Positions 1 through 9,325 of a DNA stretch of 64,000 nt are shown in pieces (within the stretch, counting starts at the first letter, position 1; each line of letters opens with the position of its first letter). Below the pieces are notes generated by a model that searched no databases, was not told where the DNA came from, and saw nothing but the letters and a program-made list of their open reading frames with translations. The translations under genes and the position numbers were made by a program. This DNA is from Paenibacillus sp. FSL K6-1330 (GTDB lineage Bacteria > Bacillota > Bacilli > Paenibacillales > Paenibacillaceae), in NCBI RefSeq assembly GCF_037976825.1, contig NZ_CP150269.1, positions 1,097,501-1,161,500 on the forward strand, given 5' to 3'.

Positions 1-1203
<1,203 letters not shown>

Positions 1204-1269
1204 AACATATTTCAATGTGCTGCAAATTCGTTTCGTATCTAGTTTTCAGGTGATCAAGCATCTGAACCG

Positions 1270-1386
1270 TTTGGTGGCGATGGCGGAAGGGTTCCACGCG
1301 TTCCCATACCGAACACGACCGTTAAGCCTTCCAGCGCCGATGGTACTTGGACCGAAGGGTCCCGGGAGAGTAGGACGTCGCCAAGC
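1270..1386 (+). rRNA. 5S ribosomal RNA
   Basis: A 117-nt 5S rRNA gene lies 66 bases after 23S. The 5' end (tttggtggcgatggcgg) pairs with the 3' end (ggacgtcgccaagc) as helix I. The conserved ttcccataccgaacacg loop and the gggagagtagg loop E segment are both present. A terminator hairpin follows directly, so this is the last gene of the rRNA operon. Confidence 0.96.
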
Positions 1387-1397
1387 GAACAACCATA

Positions 1398-1434
1398 AAG
1401 ACCGTTATCGAGTAATCGATAGCGGTCTTTTTTG
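1398..1434 (+). terminator. Terminator of the rRNA operon
   Basis: The hairpin AAGACCGTTATCGA / ATCGATAGCGGTCTT is followed by a T-run, 12 bases after the 5S 3' end. This is a classic rho-independent terminator. Confidence 0.9.
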
Positions 1435-1479
1435 TTATCCCCCGCATGAACTCGTGAAAAGAATCATGAAGCATCAGAA

Positions 1480-1515
1480 AGAAGGGCACCCACATAGCGG
1501 GTGCCCTTCTTTTCT
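1480..1515 (-). terminator. Hairpin terminator between the rRNA operon and the CYTH-like gene
   Basis: There is a 13-bp perfect stem (AAGAAGGGCACCC / GGGTGCCCTTCTT) with a short loop. T-rich DNA flanks it on the plus side, and on the minus side the arm itself ends in TTCTT. It lies just beyond the stop of the minus-strand gene at 1553 and probably terminates transcription in both directions. Confidence 0.75.
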
Positions 1516-1552
1516 TTACCTTAATATCTTTTTTATCTTAAATATCTTTATC

Positions 1553-2425
1553 TTAGTATCTTTCCAATATCAGCTGTGTCTTCAAGCCATCCATAGGAAG
1601 AAGCCAACCGTTAGACTCCAGGGTGTCCATTAGCTCTGATCGGAGTTGGGAAGCAACCGAGACATCGGACGTTTTAAAAGAGATTTCGATCAGATTCTCG
1701 GTTCCTGTGCCGTCTGCATTGCGGATCGGCCAAACTTCGAGGCTCATTTTCTGGCCTTTCCATGATCCTTCATAGCGGTAGAACGTCAGCGGTCCATGAA
1801 TACGGGACTGTGAGAGCTTTTGTTGACCCCAATTCGGAGAGGACCATTTTTTGAGCTTACCTGGGAGTTTGTCCAGCAGTAAAGCCAAAGCGTCTTGTTC
1901 GGATGGAAGCGTTGTGCCGGTTGTATTCGTGCTTACTTTCTTGGTGTTGGAGAAGCTAAGCGTTTGTTTGCCGTAGCCCCAATCAATCTCGGCCTCGTAA
2001 TTGTCATCCGAAGCATCAAAGCCTTCCTGGTTTGCCAAGCTGAGCGCCGCGTTAATATCTCCATTCACGATGGGATACCGTTTCTTATAGGTAAGCTCGT
2101 AGTTATCTTTATCCTCTTTTTTGCGAAAACGGACATTCCAGCCTTCGGCATCCAGTTCCAGATTGTTTGTATCATAATAAGCAACACCGATCGCTTGGGG
2201 AACAGAGGCTATTCCGAATGCTTGAATGACTTCGCTCCGCAGGCTCCCACCGGATTCCAGCACGGTTTCGGGTTTGGCAAGGAACTTCACTTCATACGAA
2301 GGCACGGCATTGGCGGCGGCCGAAACCTCCGACTGGAGACCGGTTAGTCCACTTCCTAAAGTCGCGAAACCTACCATGAAAGACAACGTCAGCTGTTTCC
2401 ATTTTCTCAACACAATCACTCCCAT
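1553..2425 (-). CDS. Secreted CYTH-like domain protein
   Basis: A 290-residue protein with a basic N-terminus and a hydrophobic stretch (about residues 12-35) ending in small residues (SAAANA), which reads as a Sec signal peptide. The middle part (about 85-150) has the hallmarks of the CYTH/triphosphate-tunnel fold: YYDTNNLEL, then WNVRFRKKEDKDNYELTYKKR, i.e. alternating basic and acidic residues on beta strands. CYTH enzymes act on inorganic or nucleoside triphosphates and are usually cytoplasmic, so an exported version is unusual. The gene stands alone, opposite to the rRNA operon, with its own terminator hairpin. The family call rests on motif pattern only; the substrate is unknown. Confidence 0.6.
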   Translation of the reverse strand: MGVIVLRKWKQLTLSFMVGFATLGSGLTGLQSEVSAAANAVPSYEVKFLAKPETVLESGGSLRSEVIQAFGIASVPQAIGVAYYDTNNLELDAEGWNVRFRKKEDKDNYELTYKKRYPIVNGDINAALSLANQEGFDASDDNYEAEIDWGYGKQTLSFSNTKKVSTNTTGTTLPSEQDALALLLDKLPGKLKKWSSPNWGQQKLSQSRIHGPLTFYRYEGSWKGQKMSLEVWPIRNADGTGTENLIEISFKTSDVSVASQLRSELMDTLESNGWLLPMDGLKTQLILERY

Positions 2426-2582
2426 AAGCTGGATTTAGGTACACAGCTTACTTTAAACGCTAAATAATTGTGAGTTGTTAACGGGGGAGGGCGATTGTAT
2501 CAAATGTTTATAGAATTATTGAATAGCAGCATACATTTTTTGTTAATCCATCCACATAGCTTACAGAATATACTCACCTAGA

Positions 2583-3488
2583 TCACAGGACCTGCTCCAA
2601 TTGTTTGCCCACTTCACGCAAAACCTCTTGAAAACGCTGAATTTGGACGGAAGGAAGACGGTCCTTATTATGGACGCTGAATATGTGCCGGGATGCCCGA
2701 TGGCCGGGAATCGGCATAATGTGCAGTAAACCTTGCTGCTGCTCCCGTTGTACCGCCATCCGTGACATAAAGGAAACATGGTCCCCCATCAACACAAGTT
2801 GCTTGATCGCTTCCAGCGAGTCGAGCTCTACCGGACTCCTCATATGCAAACCATGCTGCTCCAGCCACAGGTCCGTCAGCTGCCTTGTGCTGGATTCGGT
2901 TCCATGCAAGGCGAAGGGAGTCCGAATGATCTGCTCGGGCTGCAGCGAATCCGTTTTGGCTAGCGGATGGTCAGGCGAACATATTAGGGCCAGATCATCT
3001 TTGCACAAGGACTCGGCCTGCAGACTGGACCCCGTAAAGGGTTCGGATGAAATAATGCCCAGATCAATCTGGTGCCGCGCTAGCATCTCACGGATAACCG
3101 GAGAAGGCTTGACGGATAAGGAGATCCGTATGCCAGGAAACTCACGGGCAAAGGTATTCAATATCGCGGGCAGCAGATAGGTGGCAGGGACATAACTGGC
3201 TCCAATGTGCAGCGTTCCCCGATATAAGCTGTCGTATTCGCGGACGACCCGCTCCGACTCCTTGGCAAGCGCGTTTATTTTTACCGCATAATGCAGCAGA
3301 GCTTGTCCAGCCTCGGTGAGAAATGTTTTTCCGCTTCGGGACTCAAACAGCCGGACTTGCAGTTCTTCTTCCAGTGACTTCATATGAAAAGTAACTGTTG
3401 GCTGCTTAATGCCAAGTATTTCTGCCACGCTGGTCATATGATGATGGCGGTCGATCAGCTCCACAATTTGCAGCTTCATCAGATTCAT
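2583..3488 (-). CDS. LysR-family transcriptional regulator
   Basis: A 301-residue LysR-type regulator of usual length. Residues 1-60 form the winged helix-turn-helix (MTSVAEILGIKQPTVTFHMK is the recognition region). The rest is the two-lobed effector-binding domain, beginning near RGTLHIGASYVPATYLLP. It is divergent from the ABC importer that starts at 3650. The shared 161-base gap carries a palindromic LysR-type box, so it very likely controls that importer, but the co-inducer cannot be read from the sequence. An upstream ATG at 3488 precedes two closely spaced Met residues (Met1, Met4), so the exact start may vary by three codons. Confidence 0.88.
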   Translation of the reverse strand: MNLMKLQIVELIDRHHHMTSVAEILGIKQPTVTFHMKSLEEELQVRLFESRSGKTFLTEAGQALLHYAVKINALAKESERVVREYDSLYRGTLHIGASYVPATYLLPAILNTFAREFPGIRISLSVKPSPVIREMLARHQIDLGIISSEPFTGSSLQAESLCKDDLALICSPDHPLAKTDSLQPEQIIRTPFALHGTESSTRQLTDLWLEQHGLHMRSPVELDSLEAIKQLVLMGDHVSFMSRMAVQREQQQGLLHIMPIPGHRASRHIFSVHNKDRLPSVQIQRFQEVLREVGKQLEQVL

Positions 3489-3531
3489 TCATATATCTCT
3501 CCCTTGATGATTTCTTATTTATGCTCTCTAT

Positions 3532-3546
3532 ATAGATTTAATCTAT
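3532..3546. promoter_or_regulatory. LysR-type operator (palindrome ATAGATT-T-AATCTAT)
   Basis: A perfect 15-base palindrome, ATAGATTTAATCTAT, lies between the divergent LysR gene and the ABC importer. It contains the T-N11-A core expected of LysR binding sites (T-AGATTTAATCT-A). Its position about 45 bases upstream of the regulator gene and 100 bases upstream of the importer fits autoregulation plus activation. Confidence 0.6.
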
Positions 3547-3649
3547 GAGTATCAACAGAATTCAAACAAAAAGTTAATTCTGAGTTTACATTAGTCTAAT
3601 ACAACGCTTAAACGTAACCCTTACACTGGAAATAGCTTAAGAAGACAGG

Positions 3650-4699
3650 TTGGGATCGAAAGTGGATATTGAAATCAGGGGCATTCAAAAATCGTTTCAA
3701 GGTACACCCGCGTTACTTCCTACCGATTTAAAACTGCGTCATGGTCAATTCACCACATTGCTCGGGCCGTCAGGCTGCGGCAAAACGACACTGCTGCGGA
3801 TGATAGCCGGGCTGGAACAACCGGACGGAGGAGAAATCTATGCGGAAGACCGGTGTATCTACTCCGTGCACAAGAAGATTGACGTTCCGGCGCACAAACG
3901 CAACTTCGGGATGGTATTTCAGGATTTTGCCCTCTGGCCGCATATGACGGTATACGAGAACGTTGCTTTCGGATTAAAAGCGGCCAAGCTTAAGACGGAT
4001 CTCAGGCAAAAAGTAACCGAAGCGTTGGCTATGGTCCGTTTAGAAGGAATGGAAGATCGTTATCCGCATCAGCTGTCCGGTGGACAACAGCAGCGGGTTG
4101 CATTTGCCAGAGCAGTAGCGATCCGTCCGGCTCTAGTACTGTTCGATGAGCCTCTGAGTGCGCTGGATGCGGTGCTTAGGGAGGAAATGCGGATCGAAAT
4201 GATGTCGCTTGTGAAGGATATGGGGTTGACTGCCCTTTATGTCACACACGATCAGGTGGAAGCCATGTCGATGTCGGATGAAATTGTGGTCATGCGGAAA
4301 GGGAAAGTCCTGCAGCGTGGAACCCCGGAGATGATATATGAAACACCCAGTCATCCCTTTGTGGCTTCGTTTATCGGCAAGTCCAATTGGGTGACGGTCG
4401 ATCACTCCATGGTGAGGCCGGAGCATGTGAGCTGGAGCAGGACAAGCACGGAGGATGTATGCTATCAGGCAATCGTGCTAAGCGTGAGCTATGTAGGCGA
4501 GCGATACGAAATTCACTTACAGGTGGATGGTTTGGACAAGTGGACCGCTTACCTGGACAAGAGAATTCCGGTCGGAGAACGCGTGAATCTGTACGTGTCT
4601 CCGCATACGATCTGCCAGATGGGTGAAGGAACAAGTCATGATAAGAACGTGAGCATGCAACAGAATATAGCAAAACGCACACCTGCTGCTGCAGGCTAA
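3650..4699 (+). CDS. ABC importer ATP-binding protein (Fe3+/phosphonate/spermidine type)
   Basis: A 349-residue ABC ATPase of the PotA/FbpC branch. Seen in order: Walker A GPSGCGKTT (about 38-46), Q-loop FQDFALW, signature LSGGQQQR, Walker B ALVLFDEP, D-loop SALDA and H-loop THD. A C-terminal TOBE-like segment (about 255-320) is typical of importers that recycle on a regulatory domain. It is first in an operon with a lipoprotein and a fused permease. The start is uncertain: TTG at 3650 has only a weak ribosome site, and an in-frame GTG at 3662 is equally plausible. Iron, 2-aminoethylphosphonate or a related anion are candidate substrates, by family only. Confidence 0.9.
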   Translation: MGSKVDIEIRGIQKSFQGTPALLPTDLKLRHGQFTTLLGPSGCGKTTLLRMIAGLEQPDGGEIYAEDRCIYSVHKKIDVPAHKRNFGMVFQDFALWPHMTVYENVAFGLKAAKLKTDLRQKVTEALAMVRLEGMEDRYPHQLSGGQQQRVAFARAVAIRPALVLFDEPLSALDAVLREEMRIEMMSLVKDMGLTALYVTHDQVEAMSMSDEIVVMRKGKVLQRGTPEMIYETPSHPFVASFIGKSNWVTVDHSMVRPEHVSWSRTSTEDVCYQAIVLSVSYVGERYEIHLQVDGLDKWTAYLDKRIPVGERVNLYVSPHTICQMGEGTSHDKNVSMQQNIAKRTPAAAG

Positions 4700-4721
4700 G
4701 ATGAAGGGGAGTTGGGGAGAA

Positions 4722-5789
4722 ATGAGTCAATTGAAGTTCCGGAAAAAAAGCGCGGTACTGTTGTTGGCATCGGTTATGAGCCTAAGTCTGTTTGGATGCG
4801 GCAGTACGCCGAATGGGGATTCAGCTACTAAGCCGGCACAGGATACAGGCAAGCAAACTGCATCGGGGAGTGCGCAAACCGGAGGTAAGCTCGTCCTTTA
4901 CAGCGCTGGCCCTCAAAAGCTTGCCGACAATATCGTGAGCGGTTTTGAAGCTAAGACCGGAGTGAAGGTAGAGATGTTCCAAGGCACAACGGGCAAAATT
5001 TTGGCACGGATGGAAGCGGAAAAATCGAATCCGGTCGCGGATGTTGTCATTCTGGCCTCCCTCCCATCCGCACAGGCGCTCAAGGCGGATGGTCTGACAT
5101 TGCCTTATCCTGAAGCTGCCAATGCGGACAAGCTGAATAAGGATTGGTCCGACGCGGAAGGAAACTATTTCAGCACAAGCGCATCGGCGCTCGGGATTGT
5201 ATACAACACCAATCTGGTCTCTGCGCCGCCTCAAAGCTGGGCGGACTTAGGCTTGCCAGAGTGGAAGGATGCGGTCAATATTCCGGATCCGACGCTGTCG
5301 GGATCGGCGCTGGATTTTATCACGGGCTATTTGAGCGTGAAGGGCGACGCAGGCTGGAAACTGTTCGAGGATTATAAAGCCAATGGGACTGCTATGGCAG
5401 GAGCGAACCAGGAAGCACTGGACCCTGTGATCACCGGTGCCAAGAGTTTGGTTGCTGCAGGCGTGGATTATATGGCGTATTCGGCTAAAGCCAAAGGCGA
5501 GCCGCTTGACATTGTATACCCGGAGGAAGGAACTGTCGTGAGTCCGAGACCGGCTGCGATTTTGAAATCCAGTCCGAACGTAGATAATGCCAAGGCTTTC
5601 ATCGACTACTTGCTGTCTGACGAAGCGCAGAAACTGGTGGCGGATGCCTATCTGATTCCGGGTCGTGAGGATGTGGAGGCCGAAGGCCGGACCAATCTGA
5701 AGGATATTCCAGTGTTTAAAGTGGATTGGGCTTGGATGAATGACCATGGGGATGAGACGGCAGCACGTTTTTCCGAAGTATTCAAGTAA
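4722..5789 (+). CDS. ABC importer substrate-binding lipoprotein
   Basis: A substrate-binding protein of the iron/aminoethylphosphonate group. Start 4722 is preferred over the upstream ATG 4701: AAGGGGAG lies about 10 bases before it and it gives a clean signal peptide. The lipobox SLFGC puts the lipidated Cys at residue 26. The mature part opens with a LVLYSAGPQKLADNIVSGF strand-helix, then VEMFQGTTGKILARMEAE and ADVVILAS, which matches FutA/PhnS-like proteins. The C-terminal half holds the usual hinge and DEAQKLV helix. It sits 22 bases after the ATPase gene, and the permease follows after a 359-base gap filled by repeat R1. The ligand is not determinable here. Confidence 0.88.
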   Translation: MSQLKFRKKSAVLLLASVMSLSLFGCGSTPNGDSATKPAQDTGKQTASGSAQTGGKLVLYSAGPQKLADNIVSGFEAKTGVKVEMFQGTTGKILARMEAEKSNPVADVVILASLPSAQALKADGLTLPYPEAANADKLNKDWSDAEGNYFSTSASALGIVYNTNLVSAPPQSWADLGLPEWKDAVNIPDPTLSGSALDFITGYLSVKGDAGWKLFEDYKANGTAMAGANQEALDPVITGAKSLVAAGVDYMAYSAKAKGEPLDIVYPEEGTVVSPRPAAILKSSPNVDNAKAFIDYLLSDEAQKLVADAYLIPGREDVEAEGRTNLKDIPVFKVDWAWMNDHGDETAARFSEVFK

Positions 5790-5798
5790 GTGCATAAG

Positions 5799-6119
5799 AG
5801 TGCGTGTTCAAAAAGGTCGGTTTTCAGCAACGAAGCTTATGCTTCCGATGTGCGTTTTTACAAAACGCTTCAGTTGGATGAAGCTAGGGAGTGAGGAGCG
5901 GAGCGTACGTAGTTTGTACGTGAGCACCGGAAGGCCCGGATGAATTCAAGATTCGATGCCGAGTTGCTTCTTGATTCACTTCGTGTTAGATATTAGTTAT
6001 CTTGCTACGCTGATGAAATTCTGTATCGCAAGAAAACCTACCTTTAAATCGCGGTCGCTCGTCCTTGAATTGACCTCGATTGGTTTTCTTATCAAAATCG
6101 GACTTTTTGAACAACCTCT
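5799..6119 (+). repeat. Intergenic repeat R1, copy a (MITE-like)
   Basis: This 321-bp element fills the gap between the binding-protein and permease genes and recurs at 50670-50960. The left end AGTGCGTGTTCAAAAAGGTC and the right end, read on the other strand (AGAGGTTGTTCAAAAAGTCC), form terminal inverted repeats. Shared internal blocks are GGAGCGGAGCGTACGT, TACGTGAGCACC, GATTCACTTCGTGTTAGATA, TATCGCAAGAAAACCTACCT and GATTGGTTTTCTTATCAAAA. Against copy b it has about 30 extra bases near 5831-5870. No transposase gene is inside. The short open frames in it are not conserved as protein and are left out. Confidence 0.85.
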
Positions 6120-6148
6120 AGGAGTGAAGCACAGGAAGGCAATGTGAG

Positions 6149-7846
6149 GTGAACCGAAAAGTGAGACCTGTCATCATGGACAGTCAGCGATTTTTACGGA
6201 AAATGGGCGTTATTCTCGCCCTTTTTCTTCTTATTATAAGCATCGGTGTGCCATTGCTGCTTATTTTCTGGCAAAGTGTATACCCGGATCAGCACTTCGA
6301 TTGGCTGGCGCCGATACGAACGATAGCCGGTCATGAGCTGTCCGGTATTTTGCTGCAAACCATCTGGCTAGGGGTATGCGTGGTGGCAGGATCGACACTG
6401 TTTGCGCTGCCGCTTGCCTGGATGATGGCCAAAACCCGGTTGGGACAGCATCGGTGGGTGGACGTGATTTTGATGATTCCGTTCATGACCCCGCCGTATA
6501 TCGGTTCGATGGGCTGGATTCTATTTATGCAAAAGGGCGGATATTTACATCAGTGGCTGCCGGGAGCAGCGAGATGGAGCGATTCCTTCTTCAGCTTCGG
6601 AGGCATGGTGCTGATCATGAGTCTGCACTTGTTCCCGTTTCTCTACCTGCTGCTGCGGGACGCTCTGATCCGCATCGGCGGTAATCTGGAGGAGGCCGGA
6701 GCGGTTCATGGCGCAAGCGCAGGATACCGGTTTAGAAGAATCATAATGCCGTTGCTGTTATCCTCTTACGGCATGGGTGCGATGCTGGTGTTCGTAAAAA
6801 CCATTGCGGAATTCGGCACGCCGGCAACGTTTGGTCGCCGCATCGGCTATTATGTGATGACCTCGGAAATCCACAAATATATTTCTAGCTGGCCCATCGA
6901 TTTCGGTAAAGCGACCTCGCTGGCATCAGTCCTGCTGTCGGTTTGTCTGGTGATGTGGTACATGCAGTCTACGATCAGCCGGAGGTTTACCTACCGTCTT
7001 GTCGGCGGCAAAGGTCAGCGCTCCAAAAGATATTCGCTGCGCGGCAGCAAAGGCGCCGTCTGCGCTTTATACATCGGTTTGCTGCTGATATTGTCTGTCG
7101 GCATTCCTTATTTTTCAATCATTGCGGCATCCCTGATGAAGCTCCGCGGAGCCGGATTGTCCTTAGATAATCTGACGCTTGATCATTACAAGGAATTGCT
7201 GTCCTGGGGATCGGTCAGCCAGAAAGCGATTAGTAACAGTCTGGGTCTGTCGCTTGCAGCATCTACGGTTGCTGTTCTACTCGGTACCGGTTTTGCCCTA
7301 ACGATCGGCAAGTCCCAGGCACGGATGCAGCGGGTCATCGATCTGTTAAGTCTTTTGCCGAATACGGTCCCCGGCATTGTGATGGTGGTCGGTTTGATCC
7401 TGCTCTGGAATGCGCCATGGATGCCGGTTACGCTCTACAATACCTATGGGATGGTGGTGCTGACGTACGTCGTGCTGTTCCTCCCATACACGGTGCAATA
7501 TGTGAAGGCCAGCTTTACGCAGATTGACGGTACCCTGTTTCAGGCGGGGCAGGTATTTGGAGGCGGTCCTCTGCTTATATTGCGGCGGATTCTGCTCCCG
7601 CTGATTATGCCCGGCATGCTGGCAGGATGGATCATGACCTTCACGATTGCGTCACGGGAGCTGGTCGGGTCACTGCTCATTTTGCCTCCATCGATGCAGA
7701 CATCAGCTACATATATCTTTGCGCAGTTTGAGCAGGGACAGGTGTCTCTCGGGATGGCGATGGCCGTCGTCTCCGTCGGTATGACGGTGCTGCTGTTACT
7801 GCTGGTCGAAGCTATGAATTCTAAAAGAAAGTGGAATGCATCATGA
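6149..7846 (+). CDS. ABC importer permease, fused double-domain (FbpB type)
   Basis: A 565-residue permease with two tandem copies of the six-helix importer permease domain, as in iron and aminoethylphosphonate systems. The two EAA-type loops are visible: EEAGAVHGASAGYRFRRIIM (about residue 182) and a second near FQAGQVFGGGPLLILRRILL (about 460). About twelve hydrophobic segments are spread along the protein. The start is GTG 6149, behind AGGAAGG; an in-frame GTG at 6161 is an alternative. It belongs with the ATPase at 3650 and the lipoprotein at 4722, although repeat R1 separates it from them. Its stop overlaps the start of the next gene by 4 bases (ATGA). Confidence 0.9.
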   Translation: MNRKVRPVIMDSQRFLRKMGVILALFLLIISIGVPLLLIFWQSVYPDQHFDWLAPIRTIAGHELSGILLQTIWLGVCVVAGSTLFALPLAWMMAKTRLGQHRWVDVILMIPFMTPPYIGSMGWILFMQKGGYLHQWLPGAARWSDSFFSFGGMVLIMSLHLFPFLYLLLRDALIRIGGNLEEAGAVHGASAGYRFRRIIMPLLLSSYGMGAMLVFVKTIAEFGTPATFGRRIGYYVMTSEIHKYISSWPIDFGKATSLASVLLSVCLVMWYMQSTISRRFTYRLVGGKGQRSKRYSLRGSKGAVCALYIGLLLILSVGIPYFSIIAASLMKLRGAGLSLDNLTLDHYKELLSWGSVSQKAISNSLGLSLAASTVAVLLGTGFALTIGKSQARMQRVIDLLSLLPNTVPGIVMVVGLILLWNAPWMPVTLYNTYGMVVLTYVVLFLPYTVQYVKASFTQIDGTLFQAGQVFGGGPLLILRRILLPLIMPGMLAGWIMTFTIASRELVGSLLILPPSMQTSATYIFAQFEQGQVSLGMAMAVVSVGMTVLLLLLVEAMNSKRKWNAS

Positions 7847-9153
7847 TGAAACTGACGGTGTGGGGCGGTGCAGGCGAGCATGGCCGTTCCGCCTATTTAC
7901 TAAGTGGCAGCCAGGTTCATTTACTCCTGGATTGTGGCGTCAAGAAGGAAGGATCGGGAGACTATCCCATGATCCAGCAAGAACAGGTGCCGAAGCTGGA
8001 TGCCGTGTTTCTGTCGCATGCCCATGAGGATCACTCGGTGGCGATTCCGCTCCTGTACCGGCTTGGCTATCAAGGAGAGGTGTGGACCACTCGTGAGACG
8101 GCAGCGCAGTTAACGAACTACTTTGCCTCTTGGAGAGAGTACACGGCAAGGGCAGGCGTAGAGCTTCCTTATATGGAGGAGGATCAGCTGGCGATCCGCT
8201 ACCGGTACCTGGAGGAAGAGGCTGAGAAGTTGACATGGTTTGAAGCGCTTCCCGGCGTAGAGGTCATGTGGGGGCGAAGCGGACATATGGTGGGGGCTGT
8301 CTGGTTTTTGGTACAGGCTGAAGGAAAACGGATCTTTTATTCAGGAGACTATACATCCGAATCGCTGCTGCTTGAGGATGACAGCCCTGCGCTGGTAGAC
8401 AAGCCTTCTTCCATGCTGCTGGATCTGGCTATCGTGGATGCGGCTTACGGGACCGACGCTAATTCACAGGCCGATAAACTGAAGCAATTGGAACAAAAGA
8501 TTGAGAGCACGCTGCAAACCGGCGGGAAGGTATTATTACCGGTGCCGGCTGCCGGCCGAGGGCAGGAAATGATCCTATGGGCACACAGGAACTGGGGAAA
8601 CGTGCCGATCGTGATCGAAGCGCCGCTGATCGAGGGGATGAAGCGACTGCTCGAGCGTTCGGAGTGGCTTCGCAGCCAGGATTCGGATCAAGGAATGAGA
8701 GATCAGCTGGAGTTATTACTGAATCGGAACGATTGGATCATACCGGCTAGCGAGGTGGAACGCGAGTCCTTGCTCCAGAAGCACGGGGCATCGCTATGGT
8801 TCGTAACCGATGGGATGATGCAGTCGAATCTTGCGCAGTGGTATTATAGCCAGATGTCCAGCGATACCCGGAATCTGGTCCTGCTCACGGGTCATGTTTC
8901 CCAGGGGACTTTTGGACATCGTCTCCTTCAACATCCGGCGTCATACGGTGCCTGCTCAGTAACAAAAATCAGGTATAAGGTACACCAGGGCCTGACGGAC
9001 GTGCGCCAGATGATAACCGGCGTTCCGGCACTGCATACCGTACTCGTCCATGCAGACAAACGAGAAACGGACCGGTTACGAGCCCGTCTGACAGAGGAAG
9101 CACCGAACCTCCACATTTATTCCATGTCGGTCGGTGAGGAAGTCTATTTCTAG
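7843..9153 (+). CDS. Metallo-beta-lactamase-fold protein with beta-CASP domain
   Basis: About 436 residues. The metallo-beta-lactamase motifs are intact: SHAHEDH (metal ligands, about residue 60), then SGHMVGAVWF and FYSGDYTSE. A beta-CASP-like insert follows (GKVLLPVPAAGRGQEMILWA), then LLTGHVSQGTFG and a terminal HADKRETDRL. This layout matches the RNase J/CPSF-73 superfamily, whose members cut RNA, though some act on other phosphoesters. At this length it lacks the long C-terminal domain of RNase J. Start ATG 7843 overlaps the permease stop (ATGA), so the two are translationally coupled, which is an odd partner for an importer. A GTG at 7831 is also in frame. The substrate is unknown. Confidence 0.78.
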   Translation: MMKLTVWGGAGEHGRSAYLLSGSQVHLLLDCGVKKEGSGDYPMIQQEQVPKLDAVFLSHAHEDHSVAIPLLYRLGYQGEVWTTRETAAQLTNYFASWREYTARAGVELPYMEEDQLAIRYRYLEEEAEKLTWFEALPGVEVMWGRSGHMVGAVWFLVQAEGKRIFYSGDYTSESLLLEDDSPALVDKPSSMLLDLAIVDAAYGTDANSQADKLKQLEQKIESTLQTGGKVLLPVPAAGRGQEMILWAHRNWGNVPIVIEAPLIEGMKRLLERSEWLRSQDSDQGMRDQLELLLNRNDWIIPASEVERESLLQKHGASLWFVTDGMMQSNLAQWYYSQMSSDTRNLVLLTGHVSQGTFGHRLLQHPASYGACSVTKIRYKVHQGLTDVRQMITGVPALHTVLVHADKRETDRLRARLTEEAPNLHIYSMSVGEEVYF

Positions 9154-9164
9154 TCGTGCTTAGA

Positions 9165-9197
9165 GAACCTTTATCGCTTTCGCGATAAAGGTTTTTT
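9165..9197 (+). terminator. Terminator after the importer/beta-CASP operon
   Basis: The stem AACCTTTATCGC / GCGATAAAGGTT has a TTTC loop and is followed by seven T, 11 bases after the stop codon. Confidence 0.92.
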
Positions 9198-9270
9198 TGT
9201 GGAATGGCTGTTATGTGTTTAGATGTAGGTGAAGTTGGTGAAGGCTGTAATGAACATATATAAAAATAAA

Positions 9271-9303
9271 TTAGTACCAAGTACTAGTACTTGGTGATAT
9301 AAT
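9271..9303 (+). promoter_or_regulatory. FapR-like operator and -10 box upstream of fabH
   Basis: The sequence TTAGTACCAAGTACTAG matches the FapR 17-bp consensus TTAGTACCTDRTACTAA at 15 of 17 positions. FapR is the malonyl-CoA-responsive repressor of fatty acid synthesis in Bacillus, and fabH genes are known targets. The same DNA contains a perfect 20-base palindrome, ACCAAGTACTAGTACTTGGT (9276-9295), directly before a perfect TATAAT at 9298-9303. A repressor bound here would cover the -35 region. No fapR gene is in the window. A different palindrome-binding repressor remains possible. Confidence 0.65.
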
Positions 9304-9325
9304 AGCTATAAACTTGGAGGTGTGA

